Positions 45,069-53,682 of a DNA stretch of 64,000 nucleotides are shown here, one piece after another. Within the stretch, counting starts at the first letter, position 1. Each line of letters begins with the position of its first letter. The notes under the pieces were generated by a model. It was not told the origin of the DNA. It made no database searches and saw only the letters and a program-made list of their open reading frames with translations. This stretch comes from Arcanobacterium wilhelmae (GTDB lineage: Bacteria; Actinomycetota; Actinomycetes; Actinomycetales; Actinomycetaceae), in contig NZ_CP121247.1 in assembly GCF_029632765.1 (NCBI RefSeq), positions 372,001 to 436,000 of the forward strand. Reading direction: 5' to 3'. The position numbers were made by a program, and so were the translations under genes.

Positions 45069-46601
45069 TTACTTCCGCTTGCGCAGGATCGCGATCACCA
45101 CGCCCGCGGCGAGGAGAACCAGGCCAATCACGCCGACCACGGCCACCGACGCGCCCGTGAACGCCAGGTTCCCGCCGCGTTGCGGGCTCGCACTCGGTGA
45201 GTCCTGGCTCGGCACTGCCGACGACGTCGGGGCAGCCGACGTCGGGGCTGTGTTCGTTGCGCTGGTGGTCGGCGTGGGATCCTGCGTCGCCTTCTGCGTC
45301 GGCTCAGGCTTCGTCGTCGGCGAAGGTGTTGCCGTCGGCTCACCCGTCGGCGCGGGTGCCGGCTTTGCTACAACCGTGGCAGGGAACTGCAGATCCGCGT
45401 ACACGAGGCGATGATCCGACGTCGGCAGCGGGTAGCTGTAGCCCACGAGCCTCTCAAGCTCCGAACCCGGAAGCGGCCAGAACACCTTCGCGTCCAACAC
45501 CTTCGTGCCCGCATTCGGCAATACATAATCCACGCGCAGGTTGCCCACCGACTTGTCCGAGAAGTCAGCCGTATCGTACTTTGGATCACTCTTGTGGGTA
45601 TCGTTCGCCTGGCCCTGCAGTTTCGCGGCCGCCGGGCCACCCTCCGACGTCGGCAGCGTATCGACAACCCGCGGGTTCTCCAGAAGCTGCGCGATCGCAC
45701 CCGGCCACGAACCGCCGTCGATCGGATCCGAGTTGTGATCGCCAACGATCACGAAGTTCGCATCCTTCGGCAAGGAACCCTTCTTGCCGGCGTCGTCGTA
45801 CAGGTAATCTGCCGTACCGGAAATGTAATCGGCCCACAGGCGAATCTCGTCGAAGTTACGGTGCGAGTTGCGCTTCTCGGGGCCATCGATCGGGGGAGTG
45901 GGGTGATCGGCGAGCACGTGCACGGTCGTGCCGTTCACATCCACCGGGATATCCGCGTGGGTCTTGGATGACAGCGGGAAAGCGGCAGTCTCGTCCGGCG
46001 AGTAGAACGGTGTGCCGTCCGGATTCATCGGCATGAGGTTGCCCGGCATGTCCTTCCACAGGAACTTCTGGAACGTGCGCACCTGATCCATCTTGATCGG
46101 ATACTTCGAGTACACCACGAAGCCGTATTGGCCCGGGAACAGGCCGAAGCCCCAGCCGTCGTCTGGCTCGCCGAGCTTACCGTTGTTATTCAGATCGAAA
46201 CCGGAATCGACGCCCGTGTTCACTGGCCCGTGCCACGCGTACGGGTACTTCTGGGCTGGCGCCCCATTATGGCTGACCTCGAGATAGTTTTTGCGGAACA
46301 GATCCACGGAGGTGCCGGCGGCGTCGTAATCGAACTCGTTGACAAGCACAATATCGGGCGCGTTGCGCTGGATCGTTTCTGCGGCGTTCTTCGCCTGCTG
46401 GTTATCTGGGCTGGACAGATCGCGTTGCAGTTCGCCGAGCGAGTTGCGGTTCAGTGACGCGTTGAACGTTGCCACCCGGATCGTTTTGGTGTGGGTTTCT
46501 CCCGACGCCGGTGCGGGGGTTTGCTGGGCAGCAGCGATTGGCGCTGTTGCCATGAGGGGGAGCGCTGCTGCGATGGCGAGCGCTCGGGTGTATTTCTTCA
46601 T
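45069..46601 (-). CDS. Secreted endonuclease/exonuclease/phosphatase-family protein, LAFTG anchor
   Basis: A protein of 510 residues, MKKYTRALAIAAALPLM, ATG 46601 behind AAGGGA. Signal peptide to about residue 25 (APIAAAQQ). The EEP domain spans ~40-400: IRVATFNASLNR near 42, APDIVLVNEFDYD near 83, VIVGDHNSDPIDGGSWPG near 280 and SDHRLVYADLQF near 390 hold the metal and catalytic residues. A Pro/Thr/Ala stalk follows, then LAFTG, a hydrophobic segment and RKRK. LAXTG is the motif known for class E sortases. It is probably a surface nuclease or phosphodiesterase; it may work with the 5'-nucleotidase gene upstream in nucleic-acid scavenging. Confidence 0.88.
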   Translation of the reverse strand: MKKYTRALAIAAALPLMATAPIAAAQQTPAPASGETHTKTIRVATFNASLNRNSLGELQRDLSSPDNQQAKNAAETIQRNAPDIVLVNEFDYDAAGTSVDLFRKNYLEVSHNGAPAQKYPYAWHGPVNTGVDSGFDLNNNGKLGEPDDGWGFGLFPGQYGFVVYSKYPIKMDQVRTFQKFLWKDMPGNLMPMNPDGTPFYSPDETAAFPLSSKTHADIPVDVNGTTVHVLADHPTPPIDGPEKRNSHRNFDEIRLWADYISGTADYLYDDAGKKGSLPKDANFVIVGDHNSDPIDGGSWPGAIAQLLENPRVVDTLPTSEGGPAAAKLQGQANDTHKSDPKYDTADFSDKSVGNLRVDYVLPNAGTKVLDAKVFWPLPGSELERLVGYSYPLPTSDHRLVYADLQFPATVVAKPAPAPTGEPTATPSPTTKPEPTQKATQDPTPTTSATNTAPTSAAPTSSAVPSQDSPSASPQRGGNLAFTGASVAVVGVIGLVLLAAGVVIAILRKRK

Positions 46602-46804
46602 TGAAAATCCCTTGAGTTTTGGGGGGGGGGTAGGACGCATTCATTCTAGCAACCGCGAGTATACGGGAAAATGGCTGTTTGTATGCGATTCTCGGGGGAT
46701 TTTCGTGGGTGAAGGCACGTTATCGTAGACAGGCGGGGCCGGGTTGGCGTGCCAACCCGGCCCCGGTGATTCAGGTGTGTGCCTGAACTATTGGCTGTGG
46801 CGCA
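46602..46804. other. Intergenic region with G-run
   Basis: About 203 bases between two minus-strand surface-protein genes. It contains a run of ten G (46620-46629 region), which is prone to slippage, and a hairpin near 46738-46767 (CCGGGTTGGCGTGCCAACCCGG) that probably terminates the nucleotidase transcript. Confidence 0.45.
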
Positions 46805-49117
46805 TTACTTGCGTGCCTTTCGGACGCTGATGGCGGCGCCGCCGAGGCCGAGGAGCACAAGCATTGCGAGGCTTGCGGATGCGGCGTCGACGCCGGTCAT
46901 CGGCATGGAGCCGGTGTTCGGCTTGCCATTCGCATTGGTGTTCGGCTTGTCACCGGGGTTGTTCCCGTGCTGAGACTTCTGATCCTTTGTGCCGGACTGA
47001 TCGTCCTTGTTCGGCTGGTCGTCCTTCTTCTGCTGATCATCCGTACCGGACTGATCGTTCTGACCGCCCTTGTTCTTATCGTCAGCCTTCGGAGCCGCCG
47101 GGCACATCGCGTCCATGCCCAAGCCTGCGGCCGCGGAGACGATTTCGGTGCCATCCGGTGCCGTCACGGTGAGAGGCAGATGGACTGTGCCGCCAGCAGG
47201 TGCGGTGCACACAGCCTTTGTCTGAAGCATGACAGGCTCAGTGAAGCCCACGCCGTCAGCCGTGATCACGGCGTTCTCGTTGGCGGCATTCGCATCCTCG
47301 AGAGTGTTGTTCACTGCCACCTTCGCCGATGCGTCACCAAGCTTAATGGTGACCTCCTTCGGCATGAACTCGCCTTCATGCGTGAAGGACAGGCCACGAA
47401 GCGCAACAGTGGCTTCGACGTCGGTGCCCTTGACGGTGGGCTCGAACGTGATACCAGTGGATTGAGTGACCGTGCGCGGCTGAACCTTCGGGTTCGCCTT
47501 CAAGTAGCTTTCCATCCACTCGCGGTCCAGAGCGAGCGGGTTGGAAACGGTGGTGAGAGTCTTCGCGATGGATGGATCCTTCAAAACGTCGAACGAATCA
47601 CCGCCGGCGAGGAGGAAGGTGACCGATCCGACCGAGTAGACCTTCGCCGGATCGATTGGCATATTGTCAATCAGCACCGAGGTGATGCGCTCACCCATCG
47701 GCTTGGTGGGATCGTAAGTGTACTTCACGTTCGAGGACAGGCCGAGCTTGAGCATCGGGCGTGAGGAATCCTTGCCCAATGTCTTCCACTGCTGCTCAAG
47801 CAGCGTTGTAAACTGCGCGCCCGTCATCTTCACGTAGCCCACTTCGTTCGAGAACGGCATGAATGCGAAAATATCACCAACAGTGACCTTGCCGTCCTTT
47901 GGCTCGAGATCTGCGCGGATACCGCCGGCGTTGATGATGCCGATGTCGATCGGCTTTCCGTCCAGATCCTTGAACGCGCCCTTCATCGCATCGCCAATGA
48001 GCGATCCGAGCGTGGATTCGGTACCGCGGTTCTCTCCAACAGTGACCTTGCCATCCTTCGTGGTTGTTTGGATTCCGCGATAGAAATTACCGGTTCCCTC
48101 AGTGACAACCTTGGCCTTGGCTTCCTTCGCCTTTGCGACCGCCTTGTCCACAATCGCCTTCACGGCCGGATCTTCACCGCAACCAACCAGCGTGGTGGCG
48201 TCGATCTTGATGGCCTTCGACTCCACAACCTTGCCGGTTGCTTTGTCGAACTTAATCTGCAGGTTGGACATATTGTCCGTGAACGAGCCGGACGCGGTTG
48301 CGGTAATCGTATGGCCATCGTTCGCCTTGACCATATTGAAATCAAAGTACGGCTTGTGGGTATCGCCGCCCATGATGCCGTCCACATCCTTACCCATGAG
48401 TGGGTAGGAACGCTCCACATCGTTATCGAACATGGCGATCACAACATCGGCCTTCTTCTCGGCCTTCAGCTTGGTCGCCAGAGAGTTGATGATCGGCACA
48501 GGCTTGTTGAACTTGAGCATGTCCACGGTTCCGGGAGCGAGCTTGGTGGCGACGTCGTCCTCAATGGCGCCAATGAAGGCGACCTTCACGCCCGACGGCG
48601 ACGTCCAGATCTTGTACGAGCCGAGTTCCTTCAGGCCCTCAACATTTGCGCCGAGGTAATCGAACTTGATCTGCGTGAACCCGTTCTTACCGGCGAAGCG
48701 ATCCTTGAGCGCCGGGACTCCCTTATCAAACTCGTGGTTGCCGATCGTGGAGGCGAATACTTCCATCTCGTTGAGCGCTGCGATTGTGGGGTTGTCGTTA
48801 TCGGAGCCTGACGTGAACGGCGATGCACCGATGTTATCGCCCAGCAGCGTGAGCTGGGAGTTCGGATTCGCCTTCTTTGCCTGCTTGAAGTAACACGACG
48901 CCGCGGCGAGGCCTGCTTCCTTGTAGGTGCCTTCTGCCTTTCCGGGGACGGCTTCAATATGGCCGTGAATATCGGTCAAGTTGTACAAATCCAGGGTGAC
49001 GACGTCGGAGCCGCCGGTTGTTTCGCTCCCCGCCGGTGCTGCCATGGCGGTCAGTGGAGCGAACGCGAGGGCTGCGGTGGCAAGTGAGCCGACCGCAAAT
49101 CGTGCATGATTCCTCAT
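46805..49117 (-). CDS. Wall-anchored 5'-nucleotidase / UDP-sugar hydrolase family, MPMTG anchor
   Basis: A protein of 770 residues. Signal peptide to about 27 (LTAMAAPAG). Metallophosphatase domain: LYNLTDIHGHIEAV near 45, LLGDNIGASPFTS near 91, GNHEFDKGVPAL near 123 and GGDTHKPYFD near 229 give the metal ligands. The C-terminal substrate domain (about 330-530) has NAGGIRADL and FAFMPFSNEVGYVKMTG. A lysine/Asp/Gln-rich stalk is followed by MPMTG, a hydrophobic segment and RKARK. Such enzymes release nucleosides from extracellular nucleotides; in pathogens some make adenosine that dampens immunity. An iron-box-like site sits just upstream. Confidence 0.93.
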   Translation of the reverse strand: MRNHARFAVGSLATAALAFAPLTAMAAPAGSETTGGSDVVTLDLYNLTDIHGHIEAVPGKAEGTYKEAGLAAASCYFKQAKKANPNSQLTLLGDNIGASPFTSGSDNDNPTIAALNEMEVFASTIGNHEFDKGVPALKDRFAGKNGFTQIKFDYLGANVEGLKELGSYKIWTSPSGVKVAFIGAIEDDVATKLAPGTVDMLKFNKPVPIINSLATKLKAEKKADVVIAMFDNDVERSYPLMGKDVDGIMGGDTHKPYFDFNMVKANDGHTITATASGSFTDNMSNLQIKFDKATGKVVESKAIKIDATTLVGCGEDPAVKAIVDKAVAKAKEAKAKVVTEGTGNFYRGIQTTTKDGKVTVGENRGTESTLGSLIGDAMKGAFKDLDGKPIDIGIINAGGIRADLEPKDGKVTVGDIFAFMPFSNEVGYVKMTGAQFTTLLEQQWKTLGKDSSRPMLKLGLSSNVKYTYDPTKPMGERITSVLIDNMPIDPAKVYSVGSVTFLLAGGDSFDVLKDPSIAKTLTTVSNPLALDREWMESYLKANPKVQPRTVTQSTGITFEPTVKGTDVEATVALRGLSFTHEGEFMPKEVTIKLGDASAKVAVNNTLEDANAANENAVITADGVGFTEPVMLQTKAVCTAPAGGTVHLPLTVTAPDGTEIVSAAAGLGMDAMCPAAPKADDKNKGGQNDQSGTDDQQKKDDQPNKDDQSGTKDQKSQHGNNPGDKPNTNANGKPNTGSMPMTGVDAASASLAMLVLLGLGGAAISVRKARK

Positions 49118-49129
49118 TGAATGTTCTCC

Positions 49130-49148
49130 TCAGGTTAGGTTTGCCTAA
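49130..49148 (-). promoter_or_regulatory. DtxR/IdeR-type iron box upstream of the 5'-nucleotidase
   Basis: On the minus strand TTAGGCAAACCTAACCTGA matches the DtxR consensus TTAGGTTAGCCTAACCTAA at 15 of 19 positions. It lies 12 bases before the start codon, suggesting iron-dependent repression. Confidence 0.55.
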
Positions 49149-49225
49149 GATTGCTCTGTCATCCTAGCACCGGGAATCGCGAGTTTGTGGCGGAAATGCA
49201 AACGAAAATCAACAAAACTATTGTA

Positions 49226-50836
49226 TTAATTCTCGGAGCGTGGCCAGGGCAGTGGCGCCACGGCCATCATTCGTACGTCAAGCTTTCGTAGGACGAGATC
49301 AGCCACGGCCGGATCCACATTGAGTTCATCGCGGGCGCACAACACTTCTTGGCGTGCTGCATCGGTGGCGATGCGAATCATCTGGTTCACCTGTGCGCGC
49401 CGGGCGCGCGATTCGCTTGTGGAGAGGCGGGAATCCCCGAGCGCATCGGGTTGATCGCCGGTCTCCTGTGGCAGCTCGACCTCGAGTTCCTCGCGAAGCG
49501 TCGTGAAGCGGGTTTGGAGAACTTTTGCCATGCCATGATCAAAGCCATCCCGGCCAAACTCCTCCCGTACAGCCTTCAGTGAGGCATGCTGGGCGCGCCG
49601 AATAATGGTGGTGAGTTCGTGGTGGAACGTGGAGGGGGATTCGGGCAGAATGTGCCGCGCGAAGAATGGCAGGCTCAGCCCGGTGGGAACGAGCGTGACG
49701 AGCAGAACCGTGACTGCGATGACGATCGCTGCGTCGCGGTGCGGGAGTGGAGCTCCGCCCGCGGTGGTGGGGATGGCGAGCGCGAGGGCGAGTGTTGCGA
49801 GCCCGCGCATCCCGCTCCACACGAGCAGGATTGAGTGCCTGGCGAGAGTTCCCCAGTTTTCACGAGTTTCGACTCTTCCGAGCAGCATGACGACCACGAA
49901 CCGTAGAGCGAACACTGCCATGCACACCGCTGCGGCTGGCAGGATGAAGGTGACCCAGCGCGTATCTTCAGTGGCAACAATTGTTCGCATCTCCAGGCCG
50001 ATTAAGCCGAAGGCTGCGCCCGTGACTAGCATGTTTGCGATGTCCCAGAAGGCTGTGCGTGCAAGGCGTGCTGCACCATCTTGTGGACGCCCGCGCCGGT
50101 TTGTTTCCAGTGCGGTCACCACGACGGCAATCACGCCCGATGCGCCGAGATGTTCTGCCGAGAGGTAGGCAGCGAACGGTACAACGACCGAGGCGGCTAC
50201 TTGAGCTTCAAGATTCGGCGTGATTCGCCCAACCGTTCGGTACAAGTATCCGAGAATGAACCCGATGAGAGTGGCGATTGCAACCCCATAGAAGAAGGAC
50301 AAGACCACGGTTGCTGAGACGGAATCTTGCTTCGCCACAGTTGCCGCGAGCGCGTACTGGAAGAGGACGATTGCGACGGCGTCGTTAAAGAGGCCCTCCG
50401 TTTGGAGGACGGTCATCAGCCTGCGTGGCATGCCGGCGGGCCCGGCGACGGCATCAACAGCAACCGGATCCGGTGGCGCAACGATCGCGCCGATCAGGAG
50501 CGCAAACGGGAAGCTGATCCCGGGAATCAGCCACCACACCACGCCAGCAACAGCCAACGCTGTGAGTGCGGTGAGGATAAATGCCAACGTCAGTAGCACT
50601 TTCCAACGTTGGCGGAAGATTGCCCAGCTAGTGCGTTGTGCTGTCGCGAACAAGAGCGGGGGAAGGAAGAGCGGGAGGATGATTTCCGGATCTATCGCTG
50701 GCGCCTCGATTCCTGCGACGAAGGTGAGGCCCATCGCGGAAAACAGCATGAGGATGGGGTAGGGCAAGCGCAGGCGATCACCGAGAGTGACGGACGCTAC
50801 CGTGACCGCCAAGAATACCACGATCAGAACGAGCAT
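49226..50836 (-). CDS. Na+/H+ antiporter, CPA1 family
   Basis: A protein of 536 residues, MLVLIVVFLAVTVASVTLGD, ATG 50836 behind GAAGGGAG; the frame further upstream is not supported. Twelve or so membrane helices cover residues 1-410. Family motifs: FLPPLLFATAQRTSWA near 57-73, AIVAPPDPVAVDAV near 122 with the ion-binding Asp, and TEGLFNDAVAIVLFQYAL near 150. The cytoplasmic C-terminal ~130 residues are helical. It exchanges Na+ (or K+) for H+, a second system beside NhaA. Annotation as NhaP/Nhx-like is safe; ion preference is not. Confidence 0.93.
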   Translation of the reverse strand: MLVLIVVFLAVTVASVTLGDRLRLPYPILMLFSAMGLTFVAGIEAPAIDPEIILPLFLPPLLFATAQRTSWAIFRQRWKVLLTLAFILTALTALAVAGVVWWLIPGISFPFALLIGAIVAPPDPVAVDAVAGPAGMPRRLMTVLQTEGLFNDAVAIVLFQYALAATVAKQDSVSATVVLSFFYGVAIATLIGFILGYLYRTVGRITPNLEAQVAASVVVPFAAYLSAEHLGASGVIAVVVTALETNRRGRPQDGAARLARTAFWDIANMLVTGAAFGLIGLEMRTIVATEDTRWVTFILPAAAVCMAVFALRFVVVMLLGRVETRENWGTLARHSILLVWSGMRGLATLALALAIPTTAGGAPLPHRDAAIVIAVTVLLVTLVPTGLSLPFFARHILPESPSTFHHELTTIIRRAQHASLKAVREEFGRDGFDHGMAKVLQTRFTTLREELEVELPQETGDQPDALGDSRLSTSESRARRAQVNQMIRIATDAARQEVLCARDELNVDPAVADLVLRKLDVRMMAVAPLPWPRSEN

Positions 50837-51056
50837 AAATTCTCCCTTCCTTTCTCTGAAGCTAGCCGCTGATGTTTTTGCGTGGTTCCAGTATAAAACG
50901 GGGCTATGACAGTTTTCTGAAGTCAGTTTCGTGTGCGCCGGCGCCCGGGCTGACGCCCTCGCGGTGGGGGCCATTTTTCACAGTTCGAGCAAGGGAAAAT
51001 GGTCGAACTCAGGCAATGTGGGGGATGTGATCCCTCCCACGAAAACGATGAAAAAC

Positions 51057-51075
51057 TTAGGTTACCCTAATTACG
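51057..51075 (+). promoter_or_regulatory. DtxR/IdeR-type iron box upstream of heme oxygenase
   Basis: TTAGGTTACCCTAATTACG matches the DtxR consensus at 13 of 19 positions and contains the palindromic core TTAGGTTACCCTAA. It lies about 60 bases before the hmuO start. In Corynebacterium, heme oxygenase is known to be DtxR-controlled. Confidence 0.6.
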
Positions 51076-51133
51076 CAACATGAATGTTTGCTAATGTGTT
51101 TCTCACTTAGCGACGAGAAAGGGCTTAGCTGTA

Positions 51134-51766
51134 ATGGAAAATCTTTCGCTTGCCGGCGCAATGCGCGCCGCAACCGCCACCGCCCACAACGAGGCCGAAC
51201 ACACCACCTTTATGGAGGATCTGGTCTCCGGTAACGCGCCGAAGGAAGCGTGGGGCGAGCTCTCACTCCAGATGTTGTACGTGTACCGTGCCCTCGAAAC
51301 CGCAGCTCGCAAGCACGCCGAGCACCCCGTCCTCGCGCCGATTTTCGACGAGCGCCTGGAGCGCCTCGCCGCAATCGAACAGGACCTCGCCGCCCTCGGG
51401 CTCACCGAGCGGGCCGCAGATCCGGCGTCGCAGCTCGCCTCGACCCGCGCCTATGTTGAAGCAATCGAGAACGCTACCCCGGGCGCGCTCGTCGCTCACC
51501 ACTACGTGCGCTACCTCGGGGATCTCTCGGGCGGGCAGATCATCGCAACGATGCTCCGCCGCAACTACGGCCTCGGCGACGACGTCCTCAACTTCTACTC
51601 CTTCCCTGGCATCGACAAGCCGAAGGTGTTCAAGGACGAGTACCGTGCCGCGCTCGACGCGCTTCCGGCGGACGAGGCGGCTCGCGCCGAGATCATCGAC
51701 AACGCCGTTCAGGCTTTCCACTACAACCAGGCGGTTTTCGTGGAACTCGAGAAAACTCTCGCCTGA
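51134..51766 (+). CDS. hmuO: Heme oxygenase (biliverdin-producing)
   Basis: A protein of 210 residues, close to HmuO of corynebacteria (about 215). It opens heme to biliverdin, CO and iron in the cytoplasm and so supplies iron from host heme. The proximal ligand is His18 in ATATAHNEAEHTTF; the distal helix signature HHYVRYLGDLSGGQIIATML near 119-138 is complete with the flexible GG pair. No heme uptake genes are adjacent. An iron box upstream indicates induction under iron shortage. Followed by a terminator. Confidence 0.96.
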   Translation: MENLSLAGAMRAATATAHNEAEHTTFMEDLVSGNAPKEAWGELSLQMLYVYRALETAARKHAEHPVLAPIFDERLERLAAIEQDLAALGLTERAADPASQLASTRAYVEAIENATPGALVAHHYVRYLGDLSGGQIIATMLRRNYGLGDDVLNFYSFPGIDKPKVFKDEYRAALDALPADEAARAEIIDNAVQAFHYNQAVFVELEKTLA

Positions 51767-51785
51767 AACCGAGTGGGAAACGTGA

Positions 51786-51823
51786 GTAGAGGAGGGAAGC
51801 GCACTTCCCTCCTCTACTTCTTG
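51786..51823 (+). terminator. Terminator of heme oxygenase gene
   Basis: Perfect 14-bp stem (51786-51799 with 51804-51817), CGCA loop, then TTCTTG. Confidence 0.82.
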
Positions 51824-51947
51824 ATTCGCGCCACCAGGCTTGCGTCTCCTGACGTCGGTCGGCTGATTGCTTGCGTACTGTGTGGTTGACGTTACACCAA
51901 CAGGCAGCCTTCGTGTGGGGAATAATTTAACCTTTAATTAAGTTTTC

Positions 51948-51965
51948 CTCTGTAGTTTTACAGAG
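51948..51965. promoter_or_regulatory. Inverted repeat upstream of the MFS exporter
   Basis: Perfect CTCTGTA-GTTT-TACAGAG palindrome 18 bases before the ATG, next to an AT-rich promoter-like stretch (51921-51945). Likely operator for a local repressor; no regulator gene is adjacent. Confidence 0.5.
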
Positions 51966-51983
51966 ATAACAAAGGTCGCAATT

Positions 51984-53564
51984 ATGTCGAATTCACTCAC
52001 CGGGCGTGCCGAGTCAGCCGCCCAAACCCCCGAAAAACTCGCCCAAGAAAACCGTCTAACTGGCGCAACAGCGGCGGCGATGGAATCGGACACAACCGAA
52101 ACGCCGGCGTCGGCGGAAAGGGGCACCAACTCGCAGGGCCAACCTGCCTGGAGCGGGCCCACCGAAATCACCCCCACCGCGAAGCGCGCCATCGCGATCC
52201 TGCTGGCCGCGTCGTTCGTCGTGCTCCTGAACGAAACCACGATGAACCTCGCGCTCCGTAACATCACCGCCGACCCGCAGCTCGGCATCGGCGCCCGCTC
52301 GGCCTCGTGGCTCACCGCAATCTTCATGCTCGTCATGGCGATCGTCATCCCCACCACCGGCTGGATGCAGCGCCGCCTGAACACGCGCCCGATGTTCCTC
52401 ATGTCCACGATCTCGTTCCTCGCAGGAACCGTCATCGCCTTCGCTGCCCCCACATTCTCCGTGCTCCTCGCCGGCCGTGTGGTGCAAGCTTTCGGCACCG
52501 CCATCGCGATGCCGCTCCTGATGTCCACCGTGATGGCCGTGGTGCCGATGGCTCGCCGCGGATCGATCATGGGCATCGTGTCCATGGTGATCTCCGTGGC
52601 GCCAGCGCTCGGGCCCGTGGTAGCCGGCGTCGTGCTCCAATTCGGATCCTGGCGCGCGGTTTTCGGCACAATGATCCCCATCGCGCTCGCCGTGATCGCA
52701 GCCGGCTACGCCTGGCTGCCTAACCTCAACGAGTTCATGGGTAAGGCGAAGCTCGACTACTTGTCCGTGCCGTTCTCCGCGCTCGGATTCGGTGGCACGA
52801 TCTACGGCCTGTCGTCGATCTCCAACCCGGACTTGCCCACCTGGCTCGCACCTACTGTTTTGGTGATCGGCCTGCTCTCGCTCGGCGTGTTCGTGTGGCG
52901 CCAACTCCGCCTCGCGAAGGGTGGCGAGCCGTTGCTCGACGTGCGCGTGTTCGCGAACCTGCGTTTCACGGCGCCAGTTCTGATGGTGATGCTCGCGATG
53001 ATGGGCATGTTCGGCGTGCTGATCACCCTGCCACTCATGCTCCAAACCTCATTCGGGCTCGAGCCCTACAAGGTAGGGATGTTGCTTTTGCCTGGTTCGG
53101 TGATCTCCGGGCTTCTCGGCCCGATCGTTGGAAACCTCTACGACCGCGTCGGCCCGCGCCCCCTCGCAATCCCCGGCACCGCCGTCGTCGTCGGCTCCTT
53201 TGCGATGCTGCTCGGCATCTCCACCTCCACGTCCGTGTGGTACTTCCTGGCGTTCCACATCATCATGAACATCGGCCTGGCCTTCACGTTCAGCCCGTCG
53301 TTCACTACCGCGCTCGGCTCGCTGAACCCGCGTCAGTACGGTTACGGCTCGGCCTCCATGTCCACAGCTCAGCAGATCGCAGGGGCTGCAGGTTCGTCGA
53401 TCTTCATCGCGATTATGTCTACCGGAATGGGGGCGGCGATCGCGGGCGGAGCCACTGAGGGCGCCGCGATGGTGACCGGCGCGCACCGCGCATTCATCTT
53501 CGCGCTCGTCATCGAGGCGATCGTTTTCGCGCTGTCCTTCACGCTACGCCGCCCGCGCCACTGA
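51984..53564 (+). CDS. MFS transporter, DHA2 (14-helix) drug exporter family
   Basis: A protein of 526 residues. After a ~60-residue polar N-terminus, 14 hydrophobic segments follow. DHA2 motifs: LNETTMNLALRNI near 75, LTAIFMLVMAIVIPTTGWMQRRLNTR near 110 (motif A-like), AFGTAIAMPLLMSTVMAVVP near 172, and motif C-like SVAPALGPVVAGVVLQFGSWRAVF near 206. It exports drugs or metabolites using the proton gradient. Substrate unknown. A palindrome upstream suggests a dedicated repressor acting in trans. Confidence 0.92.
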   Translation: MSNSLTGRAESAAQTPEKLAQENRLTGATAAAMESDTTETPASAERGTNSQGQPAWSGPTEITPTAKRAIAILLAASFVVLLNETTMNLALRNITADPQLGIGARSASWLTAIFMLVMAIVIPTTGWMQRRLNTRPMFLMSTISFLAGTVIAFAAPTFSVLLAGRVVQAFGTAIAMPLLMSTVMAVVPMARRGSIMGIVSMVISVAPALGPVVAGVVLQFGSWRAVFGTMIPIALAVIAAGYAWLPNLNEFMGKAKLDYLSVPFSALGFGGTIYGLSSISNPDLPTWLAPTVLVIGLLSLGVFVWRQLRLAKGGEPLLDVRVFANLRFTAPVLMVMLAMMGMFGVLITLPLMLQTSFGLEPYKVGMLLLPGSVISGLLGPIVGNLYDRVGPRPLAIPGTAVVVGSFAMLLGISTSTSVWYFLAFHIIMNIGLAFTFSPSFTTALGSLNPRQYGYGSASMSTAQQIAGAAGSSIFIAIMSTGMGAAIAGGATEGAAMVTGAHRAFIFALVIEAIVFALSFTLRRPRH

Positions 53565-53682
53565 GCCGAGGCCGGGCGCGTAACATAACCCGTCACCGTT
53601 GAAGAAAGCCCCTCGACCCCGGTTGCGCAGTATGCGCCGGCGGCGTCGGGAACGGCAAATATTGATTGGAAAGGAAAAGGTC

